Origin: Burkholderiaceae bacterium
Lineage (GTDB): Bacteria; Pseudomonadota; Gammaproteobacteria; Burkholderiales; Burkholderiaceae
DNA length: 12,194 nucleotides
NCBI GenBank assembly: GCA_017998575.1
Contig: JAGOCV010000102.1
Location: forward strand, 1-12,194
Direction: 5' to 3'
In this document: positions 7,038 to 12,194 of the stretch, piece after piece
How positions within the stretch are numbered: position 1 is the stretch's first letter
Layout of the letters: each line of letters begins with the position of its first letter
Notes under the pieces: generated by a model
Database searches by the model: none
What the model saw: the letters and a program-made list of their open reading frames with translations, nothing else
What the model was told of the DNA's origin: nothing
Program-made: the position numbers and the translations under genes

Positions 7038-7726
7038 GCGGCCGATCGCAGCGTATTGCCTTCGACCACCACACGCGAACCGGCCGCGGGGGCGCTGCCC
7101 TGCTCCAGCGTGCGGATGCTGCCGTCGTCCATGCGCACGCGCACCTGATAGACGGTCGTGCGCTTGACGTGTTTCTCGACCTCGTTGCCGGCGTAGCCAC
7201 CGCCGACGACACCCGCGATGGTGGCCACCGTCTTGCCGCTGCCGCCGCCGATCTGGCTGCCCAGCAGGCCGCCCACGAGGCCGCCCGTGACCACGCCCAC
7301 GCCACTGGCTTCGCCCTTGCGGGTCAAGGCACGCACCGATTCGACCGTACCGCAGGTGGCGCACACCTGTCGGCTGGATGCCACCACGGGCGCCTGCACC
7401 GGACGCTGGGGGCGTACCGGCGCTGCGTCGCCGCGCGCCTGCGGCGACACCACCACGGGTGCGGCGCCCGGCGCCACCGGCTGAAACGCGGCAGGAGCCG
7501 CGGCCTGCGTGTGCGCGCCGAAGGGGCCTGTGGCGGAGCCGTCATCGACGTGGCGCGCCACCATGGCGCCCGCCAGGCCCACAACCACCAGCAGGAGCAG
7601 GGCCAGGCCCGGGATCAGCGCGCTGCTGCGGCGCACGCGCTCCTGCCAGGGGATGGGCGCCTGCCAGCCTGGCGGCGGGCCGGCGTCATGGGAATTGTGG
7701 GGAGAGGAAGGGTCAGGGGTAGTCAT
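7034..7726 (-). CDS. Membrane-anchored glycine-zipper protein with CxxC motif
   Basis: A 230-aa protein in three parts. Residues 1-35 are hydrophilic and Pro/Ser-rich; 36-57 are one strong transmembrane segment (ALIPGLALLLLVVVG core). A disordered Pro/Ala linker (60-115) leads to VCATCGTVESV (121-131), with a C122-A-T-C125 motif. A Gly-rich block at 141-180 (VTGGLVGGLLGSQIGGGSGK and following) is a glycine zipper of the SlyB/17-kDa-antigen type, and a C-terminal β part (190-230) follows. It lacks the lipobox of classical SlyB-like lipoproteins, so it is probably an inner-membrane protein with a periplasmic C-terminus. GGAG at 7735-7738 (minus strand) lies 8 nt before the chosen ATG; the longer frame from 7906 overlaps the upstream gene. 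The stop overlaps the egtB start by 4 nt. Role unknown; CxxC suggests thiol or metal chemistry (inference). Confidence 0.85.
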   Translation of the reverse strand: MTTPDPSSPHNSHDAGPPPGWQAPIPWQERVRRSSALIPGLALLLLVVVGLAGAMVARHVDDGSATGPFGAHTQAAAPAAFQPVAPGAAPVVVSPQARGDAAPVRPQRPVQAPVVASSRQVCATCGTVESVRALTRKGEASGVGVVTGGLVGGLLGSQIGGGSGKTVATIAGVVGGGYAGNEVEKHVKRTTVYQVRVRMDDGSIRTLEQGSAPAAGSRVVVEGNTLRSAA

Positions 7727-7759
7727 GGCGAGAGCTCCAGGACTGTTGGAAACCGGATG

Positions 7760-7781
7760 GCGGCGCACGCAACGGCGCCGC
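7760..7781 (-). other. GC-rich hairpin between two co-directional genes
   Basis: GCGGCGC (7760-7766) and GCGCCGC (7775-7781) are perfect 7-bp inverted arms around an 8-nt loop, inside the 70-nt gap between the 71-aa gene and the glycine-zipper gene. No T run follows on the minus strand, so it is not a canonical terminator. It could attenuate, stabilise or separate expression of the two genes, or be chance in GC-rich DNA. Confidence 0.35.
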
Positions 7782-7796
7782 TTCGGCGGTGGCCTG

Positions 7797-8012
7797 TCAG
7801 ACCACCAGCGCGGCCGTGACGGCCGGCACAACGAAAAACACAAGGGCCAGTGCAGCGAATGTGAACTCGGCGGCCAGCCGCGGACGGGCCGGTGCGGCTT
7901 CGGCATCGGGGCCGAAGCCCGAGTGGCGGTAATAGGCCTGCTGATAGAGGCGCTCGAAATCGCTGTCGACCGCTCCGGCGGGCGCGCGGCGCATGGGCTG
8001 GGCAGTGTTCAT
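7797..8012 (-). CDS. Small single-pass membrane protein (71 aa), unrecognised
   Basis: I do not recognise this family. The 71-aa product has a hydrophilic N-terminus (1-45) with the segment DSDFERLYQQAYYRHSGFGP at 16-35, rich in Tyr and charged residues, then a C-terminal transmembrane helix at about 48-70 (FTFAALALVFFVVPAVTAAL). It has the look of a tail-anchored inner-membrane protein with the N-terminus in the cytoplasm. A clear Shine-Dalgarno, GAGGA at 8021-8025 (minus strand), stands 8 nt before the ATG at 8010-8012, which supports it as a real gene and fixes the start. It lies 70 nt upstream of the glycine-zipper gene on the same strand and may be the first gene of the ergothioneine operon. 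It diverges from the NADH dehydrogenase gene across about 200 nt. Confidence 0.72.
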   Translation of the reverse strand: MNTAQPMRRAPAGAVDSDFERLYQQAYYRHSGFGPDAEAAPARPRLAAEFTFAALALVFFVVPAVTAALVV

Positions 8013-8198
8013 GGCGGTTGTCCTCGGGGCGGTCGTTCAGGGTTTGGGAGCGAGGCGCCGGATGAGTCGGCGACCTTTGAAACGAATTGGAACCGCCAGC
8101 CCGTCCGCGACGTGAAGGACTCGGGTTGCAGGGCCTGTAGGACATGGCCGACGGTGGGGCGACATGGCTCGTACGCCTTGCCGCCACGCGGGTCTACG

Positions 8199-8204
8199 CA
8201 TAAT
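8199..8204 (+). promoter_or_regulatory. Possible -10 box (CATAAT) for the NADH dehydrogenase gene
   Basis: CATAAT at 8199-8204 sits in the 199-nt gap between the divergent 71-aa gene and the NADH dehydrogenase gene. A TTGCCG at 8178-8183 lies 15 nt upstream as a poor -35. A start site about 7 nt downstream would fall at or near the ATG at 8212, which again implies a leaderless or near-leaderless mRNA. The rest of the gap (8013-8198) shows no gene or other strong signal. Confidence 0.35.
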
Positions 8205-8211
8205 GTTCCGC

Positions 8212-9543
8212 ATGACTTCTGCCCCCAACGCCCCCGTTCGCCCCCGTGTCGTCATCGTCGGTTGCGGCTTCGGCGGACTGGAAGCGGCGCGTGCGCTTCG
8301 CGGGGCGCAGGTGGATGTGACGTTGATCGACCGTACCAACCACCACCTGTTCCAGCCGCTGCTCTACCAGGTGGCCACGGCCGGCCTCTCGGCGCCGGCG
8401 ATCGCGGCCCCCACGCGCCACCTGTTCCGCCGCCAGCCCAACGTCACCACACTGCTGGGCGAGGTGGCGGCCATCGACACCGGGGCCCGCTGCGTGCGGC
8501 TGGCCGATGGCGGCACGCTGCCCTGGGACCACCTCATCGTGGCGGCGGGCGCCACGCACAGCTATTTCGGTAATGACCAGTGGTCGGCCGCCGCACCCGG
8601 CCTCAAGACGCTGGACGACGCGTTCGAGATCCGCCGGCGTGTGCTCATGGCCTTCGAAGCCGCCGAGCGCACCGACGACCCGGCGCGCCGCGACGCCCTG
8701 CTGACCTTCGTGGTGATCGGCGGCGGCCCCACGGGCGTGGAGATGGCAGGCACGCTGGTGGAAATCGCGCGCCACACGCTGCCCGGCGAGTTCCGTCGCA
8801 TCGACCCTTCGCGCGCCCGTGTGCTGCTGCTCGAAGGCAGCGACCGCGTGCTGCAGGCCATGCCGCCGGCCCTGAGCCAGCGCGCGCGCGAACAGCTGGA
8901 GAAACTGGGTGTGGAGGTGCGCACCGGCGCGCGCGTCACCGCCATCGACGCCGCGGGCCTCAACGTGGGCGACGAGCGCATCGCCACGGCTTGCGTGGTC
9001 TGGGCCGCCGGGGTGGCCGCCTCGCCGCTGGGGCGCACGCTGGCCACCGCCACGGGCTGCGAGACCGACCGTGCCGGCCGCGTCGTGGTCGAACCCGATC
9101 TCACCATCACCGGCCATCCGGACATCAGCGTCATCGGCGACCTGGCCGCCGCGCGCAGCCACCGCGCGGGGCACGAGCCCACGCCCGTGCCCGGCGTCTC
9201 GCCCGCCGCCAAGCAGATGGGCCGCCTGGCGGCCGCCAACCTGCTGCGCCGGCTGGAGGGCCGCGCTGGCGAGGCCTTCGTCTACCGCGACTACGGCAAT
9301 CTCGCCACCATCGGCCGCCACTCGGCCGTGGTCGATCTCACCACGCCGCTGGGCCCGCTGCGCTTCTCGGGCTACTTCGCGTGGCTGTTCTGGCTGTTCG
9401 CCCACGTGTACTTCCTGATCGGCTTCCGCAACCGCCTGGTGGTGCTGATGGACTGGGCCTGGGCGTACTGGAGCTTCCGGCGGTATGCGCGCGTGGTGGC
9501 GTCGTCGGGCGCTGCGGCCCGCCCGGCCGCCGAGGATTCCTGA
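8212..9543 (+). CDS. ndh: Type II NADH:quinone oxidoreductase (NDH-2)
   Basis: NDH-2 is a single-subunit flavoenzyme that passes electrons from NADH to membrane quinone without pumping protons. The 443-aa protein has an N-terminal FAD-binding GCGFGG (17-22) after VVIV, the family signature HHLFQPLLYQVATAGLS (44-60), a second dinucleotide fold VVIGGGPTGVEMAG (167-180) for NAD(P)H, CVVWAAG (261-267), and the FAD-contact ISVIGD (305-310). The PGVSPAAKQ stretch (327-335) occupies the usual quinone-site region. A hydrophobic C-terminal segment (386-420, FAWLFWLFAHVYFLIGF) probably anchors it to the inner membrane. Three in-frame ATGs exist (8164, 8203, 8212). I chose 8212 because it lies just before the Rossmann fold, but 8203 is nearly as good; none has a clear Shine-Dalgarno. 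It converges with the LysR gene, leaving only 9 nt. An alternative is a related FAD-dependent oxidoreductase. Confidence 0.9.
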   Translation: MTSAPNAPVRPRVVIVGCGFGGLEAARALRGAQVDVTLIDRTNHHLFQPLLYQVATAGLSAPAIAAPTRHLFRRQPNVTTLLGEVAAIDTGARCVRLADGGTLPWDHLIVAAGATHSYFGNDQWSAAAPGLKTLDDAFEIRRRVLMAFEAAERTDDPARRDALLTFVVIGGGPTGVEMAGTLVEIARHTLPGEFRRIDPSRARVLLLEGSDRVLQAMPPALSQRAREQLEKLGVEVRTGARVTAIDAAGLNVGDERIATACVVWAAGVAASPLGRTLATATGCETDRAGRVVVEPDLTITGHPDISVIGDLAAARSHRAGHEPTPVPGVSPAAKQMGRLAAANLLRRLEGRAGEAFVYRDYGNLATIGRHSAVVDLTTPLGPLRFSGYFAWLFWLFAHVYFLIGFRNRLVVLMDWAWAYWSFRRYARVVASSGAAARPAAEDS

Positions 9544-9552
9544 GCGGCCGGA

Positions 9553-10452
9553 TCAGCCGGTAAGCAGGCGCCCGACGTCGTGATCGACGATCAGGTCGAA
9601 CGTGGCCTGGCCCAGGCGTGAGAGCAGCCGCTGGCGCGAGTAGGCCAGCACCATGTCGTTGTGGATGGTGGGCTGTTCGATGACCGAGACCGAGAGGCCT
9701 TCGGCATCGCGCCCTGCGGCTGCGCTGCGCGGCACGATCGCATAGCCCTGCCCGTCCATGGCCAGCTGCAGCAGGCTCTTGACGGAATCGACCTCCGCCA
9801 CCACGTCGAGCCCGATGCCGCGCGCGCGGCAGGTGGTTTCGATCAGCATCCGGATGGCGTTCGGCATGCTGGGCACCATCGCCGGATAACGCGAGAGGTC
9901 GGCGGCCAGCAGACGCGCTGGCAAGGGATGGCGGCGCGTCGGGCGGCCGCACAGCACCAGTTCCTCGCGGAACAGGCTGCGGCATTCCAGCTTCGGCGTG
10001 GGCGGCGGATCGAACAGCACGGCCATTTCGATGCGGCCGAGGATCAGATCCTCCCGCAGCGACGTCGACAGTCCCTCCGAAATCGAGATCGACGCCTGCG
10101 GCCAGCGGCTGCGGAAGCTGCGCACCAGCACCGGCGTGAGCACCTGGGCCACACGCGGCGGCAGGCCTACCGTGACACGGCCCGTGAACCGGCTGTGCAG
10201 GGCTTCCATCTCGGCGCGCGCCTTGCGCGACAGCTCCAGCATCGCCTGCCCGTAGGACAGCAGGCACTGGCCGGCCTCGGTCAGCTCGACGCCACGGCCG
10301 GTGCGCACGAACAGGTGGTTGCGCATCTCCTGCTCCAGCTGGCGCACGTGGCGGCTGAGCGAGGGCTGGGGGATGTCGAGCGCGGCTGAGGCGCGGCTGA
10401 AGCTGCCGGTTTCGGCCACCCGCACGAAGGATTCGATCTGTCGCAGGTCCAT
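9553..10452 (-). CDS. LysR-family transcriptional regulator
   Basis: A 299-aa LysR-type regulator of standard length. The N-terminal winged helix-turn-helix (1-60) is clear: MDLRQIESFVRVAETGSFSR (1-20), then ASAALDIPQPSLSRHVRQLE (21-40) and LFVRTGRGVELTEAG (47-61). A linker helix (60-88) leads to the effector-binding domain (about 90-290), starting VTVGLPP. The effector cannot be read from the sequence. The gene diverges from a Bug-family binding protein, the classic arrangement in which the regulator controls its neighbour and itself through a shared site, here probably the inverted repeat at 10466-10500. GGATGG (10459-10464, minus strand) lies 6 nt before the ATG at 10450-10452. The 3' end comes within 9 nt of the convergent NADH dehydrogenase gene, so the two transcripts probably run into each other. 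Confidence 0.95.
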   Translation of the reverse strand: MDLRQIESFVRVAETGSFSRASAALDIPQPSLSRHVRQLEQEMRNHLFVRTGRGVELTEAGQCLLSYGQAMLELSRKARAEMEALHSRFTGRVTVGLPPRVAQVLTPVLVRSFRSRWPQASISISEGLSTSLREDLILGRIEMAVLFDPPPTPKLECRSLFREELVLCGRPTRRHPLPARLLAADLSRYPAMVPSMPNAIRMLIETTCRARGIGLDVVAEVDSVKSLLQLAMDGQGYAIVPRSAAAGRDAEGLSVSVIEQPTIHNDMVLAYSRQRLLSRLGQATFDLIVDHDVGRLLTG

Positions 10453-10465
10453 GGCTTTCCATCCG

Positions 10466-10500
10466 GAATATGAATATCAGATGTAATTGATATTCTATTC
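10466..10500. promoter_or_regulatory. Inverted-repeat operator in the divergent LysR/Bug gap
   Basis: GAATATCA (10472-10479) and TGATATTC (10488-10495) are perfect 8-bp inverted arms around the spacer GATGTAAT. Outside them, GAATA (10466-10470) and TATTC (10496-10500) extend the symmetry to 13 bp per arm with one unpaired T at 10471. Each arm therefore holds two GAATA-type half-sites. The stretch is strongly AT-rich in a GC-rich window and begins 13 nt from the regulator's start codon, as expected for a LysR autoregulatory and activating site. Binding by this regulator is inference. The exact T-N11-A core is not met; the inner TCA/TGA spacing is slightly wider. Confidence 0.75.
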
Positions 10501-10547
10501 ACGAGCCCCCCGGAAACGCGAAGAATCGGCGCCGGATTCACAAGACC

Positions 10548-10552
10548 GGAGA
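10548..10552 (+). promoter_or_regulatory. Ribosome binding site of the Bug-family gene
   Basis: GGAGA at 10548-10552 lies 4 nt before the ATG at 10557. Most plus-strand genes in this window lack such a clear site, so it supports this start over later in-frame ATGs. Confidence 0.6.
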
Positions 10553-10556
10553 CCTC

Positions 10557-11534
10557 ATGACACCGCTTCGCCGAAACTTCCTGCGCCTGGCCATGACCGC
10601 CCTGGCCCTCTCGGGCAGCGCTGCCGCCCTGGCGCAGGCGTACCCCCACAAGCCCGTGAAGATCCTGATCCCGTTCAGCCCCGGCGGCAGCAACGACACG
10701 GTCGGACGTTTTCTCGGCGACGAACTGCAGAAGAAGTTCGGTCAGCCGTTCGTGGTGGAAAACCGCGGCGGCGCCGGCGGCGTGGTGGGCTCCGACTTCG
10801 TGGCCAAGTCGCCGGCGGATGGCTACACGCTGCTGCTGGTGTCCACGCCCCACGTGGCCAACCCCTTCATCTACCGCAGGATGCCCTACGACGCGCTCAA
10901 GAGCTTCACGCCCGTGGCGCGCGTCATGTCGGCGCCCGTGGTCATCGCCACCACGCCAGGCCTGGGCTTCCAGAAGGTGGGCGATCTGGTGCAGCGCGCC
11001 AAGTCGCAGCCGGGCAAACTCACCTTCGTCTCGTCCGGCACGGGCAGCTACTTCCACCTCGCCAGCGAGATGTTCGCCGACCAGACGCAGATCAAGCTGC
11101 TGCACATCCCGTACAAGGGCGCCGGCCCGGCCATGGCCGACGTCGTCGCCGGCCATGCCGACATCTCGATCGGCTCGGTGCTGTCGGCGCTGCCGCACGT
11201 CAAGAGCGGCCGACTGAAGGCACTGGCTGTCAGCGGCAGCAAGCGCCAGTCCACCATGCCCGACGTGCCCACCATGGCCGAGGCCGGCTATCCCGGCTAC
11301 GAGGCCGACAACTGGTGGGGCGTGCTGGCGCCGGCGGGTACGCCCGCCGACGTGGTCGACACGCTGGCCCGCGCCATCGGAGACATCATGGCCGCGCCCG
11401 CCACGGCCGCGCGCTTCGCGCCCGAGGGCGTGGTGGCGAGCTACCAGGGTCCGGCCGCGTTCAAGGGCTTCATGGACACCGAAACCACCAAGTGGAGCCG
11501 GCTGATCAAGGACGTGGGCATCTCCGCCGACTGA
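10557..11534 (+). CDS. Bug-family (TctC-like) periplasmic solute-binding protein
   Basis: A 325-aa extracytoplasmic binding protein of the tripartite tricarboxylate transporter type, a family much expanded in Burkholderiales. The N-terminus has a Tat-like RRNFLRLA motif (5-12), a hydrophobic stretch and a probable cleavage at ALA|QA or AQA|YP (residues 26-29). The mature protein opens with YPHKPVKILIPFSPGGSNDT (29-48), the family signature, followed by VVENRGGAGGVVGSDFVAKS (75-94) and DGYTLLL (97-103). The central PYKGAGPAMADVVAGHADI (positions about 182-200) is also typical. Ligands of the family are usually small carboxylates, but the ligand here cannot be told. No membrane components (TctA, TctB) are in the window. 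It diverges from the LysR gene and is followed after 13 nt by the 210-aa gene, which probably shares its mRNA. Confidence 0.94.
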   Translation: MTPLRRNFLRLAMTALALSGSAAALAQAYPHKPVKILIPFSPGGSNDTVGRFLGDELQKKFGQPFVVENRGGAGGVVGSDFVAKSPADGYTLLLVSTPHVANPFIYRRMPYDALKSFTPVARVMSAPVVIATTPGLGFQKVGDLVQRAKSQPGKLTFVSSGTGSYFHLASEMFADQTQIKLLHIPYKGAGPAMADVVAGHADISIGSVLSALPHVKSGRLKALAVSGSKRQSTMPDVPTMAEAGYPGYEADNWWGVLAPAGTPADVVDTLARAIGDIMAAPATAARFAPEGVVASYQGPAAFKGFMDTETTKWSRLIKDVGISAD

Positions 11535-11547
11535 AGGACACCCGACG

Positions 11548-12180
11548 ATGCAATCCGCCCTGCTCGTCCGCTGGACGCCCGCCGCCGACGCCGGCGCCCC
11601 GCTGCACGACGCCGTGCGCGCACTGGCCGACGATCTCGCCATGAGCCACGCCGGCACGGTCGGCCGCGTCGACGTGGTTCGCGCGCTCGATGGCTCGCGC
11701 CTGTATCTCTACCTCTGGCTGCGCGACGGCGCGGCGGCCACCGAAGCGCTGCGCGACACCGTGCGCACGGCGGTGGATGCCGCCGCCCTGCCGCAGACCG
11801 GACCGGCCGAGGTCACGCGGCTCGTGCCGCGGCAGGACGAGGCCGGCGCCTCCGCGGTGGAAGCCGCCCCCTACCATTACGCGGTCGAGCTCGACATCGA
11901 CCCCGAGCACGCCGCGTCCATGCACGACTGGTACAACACCGAACACCTGCCCGCCCTGGCCGCCGTGCCCGGCACGGTGCGCGCGCGCCGGCTCTCGGAC
12001 ATCGACGGACATCCGGCCTCCTACGCCTGCTACGACCTCACCAGCCCGGACACGCTGCGTTCCGAGCCCTGGCTGGCCGTGCGTGCTACCGACTGGTCGA
12101 GCCGCATGTGTCTGCTGTTCCACACCGTCCGCCGAACCGTTTTCGAGCGCGTCCTCACCCTCGAGCCCCCGCGGCCCTGA
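11548..12180 (+). CDS. Uncharacterised 210-aa protein, probable dimeric α/β-barrel (ferredoxin-like) type
   Basis: I do not recognise a named family with confidence. The 210-aa protein has no signal peptide or membrane segment and is probably cytoplasmic. Its C-terminal half (109-200) has the pattern of a small ferredoxin-like dimeric barrel domain: YHYAVELDID (109-118), then HDWYNTEHLPALAAVPGTVR (126-145), ARRLSD, and SYACYDL (158-164). The WYNTEHLP box resembles the conserved H-containing motif seen in EthD/DUF4286-like proteins. The N-terminal half (1-95) may be a second, diverged copy: SALLVRWT (3-10) and RLYLYLWLRD (51-60) look like strands. GAAGGA at 11533-11538 overlaps the preceding stop and lies 9 nt before the ATG, a sign of coupling to the Bug-family gene. 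A role in metabolising the ligand is possible but unproven. Confidence 0.75.
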   Translation: MQSALLVRWTPAADAGAPLHDAVRALADDLAMSHAGTVGRVDVVRALDGSRLYLYLWLRDGAAATEALRDTVRTAVDAAALPQTGPAEVTRLVPRQDEAGASAVEAAPYHYAVELDIDPEHAASMHDWYNTEHLPALAAVPGTVRARRLSDIDGHPASYACYDLTSPDTLRSEPWLAVRATDWSSRMCLLFHTVRRTVFERVLTLEPPRP

Positions 12181-12194
12181 TTCTTTGCTCCTTC

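Noticed and set aside
8089..8114. GGAACC followed after 16 nt by CGTG, resembling an ECF sigma-factor promoter toward the NADH dehydrogenase gene
   Set aside because: The match is partial, lies about 100 nt from the gene, and no ECF sigma factor is nearby to support it.
8194..9405. 403-codon open frame antisense to the NADH dehydrogenase gene
   Set aside because: It is a shadow of a well-supported gene, His/Arg/Gly-rich, and shows no domain or ribosome binding site.
1..12194. Mobile elements, CRISPR arrays, toxin-antitoxin or defence genes
   Set aside because: No transposase, integrase, regularly spaced repeats or recognisable defence domains were seen; codon style and GC content look uniform apart from the operator at 10466-10500.

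Overview
The window is high-GC and reads as a Burkholderiales chromosome, most likely Comamonadaceae. The evidence is the divergent arrangement polA / small DUF2782-type protein-thrB / BPSS1780-type membrane protein, a Bug-family (TctC-like) binding protein next to a LysR regulator, and TACAAT-like -10 boxes placed just ahead of start codons. This taxonomic call is inference from gene content and style; no 16S or search was possible. I see no tRNA, rRNA, CRISPR array, insertion sequence or phage gene.

Layout. Positions 1-1373 (minus) hold the N-terminal 457 codons of DNA polymerase I, cut by the window edge. Diverging from it, 1450-4402 (plus) carries a secreted DUF2782-type protein, homoserine kinase ThrB, a BPSS1780-type multi-pass membrane protein and a FecR-domain protein with a Tat-like signal. 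The last two overlap by 4 nt. Facing this is a tightly packed minus-strand cluster from 8012 down to 4428: a 71-aa membrane protein, a glycine-zipper protein with a CxxC motif, EgtB, EgtD and a DUF427 protein. EgtB and EgtD catalyse the two core steps of ergothioneine synthesis (histidine to hercynine, then oxidative C-S bond formation). The glycine-zipper gene is joined to egtB by an ATGA overlap, and egtB to egtD by a 7-nt overlap.

Diverging from this cluster is a type II NADH dehydrogenase (8212-9543, plus). It converges almost end to end (9-nt gap) with a LysR-family regulator (9553-10452, minus). The regulator diverges from a Bug-family periplasmic binding protein (10557-11534), which is followed after 13 nt by an uncharacterised 210-aa protein (11548-12180). 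The 104-nt regulator/binding-protein gap contains an AT-rich inverted repeat, 10466-10500, with perfect 8-bp inner arms; it is the clearest regulatory site in the window.

Together the genes are mainly housekeeping (replication and repair, threonine synthesis, respiration) plus a thiol-antioxidant operon and a small solute-sensing or uptake module. No wholly new defence or mobile system is visible. The less explained parts are the two envelope proteins at the head of the ergothioneine operon, the orphan FecR-domain protein, and the 210-aa partner of the Bug protein.
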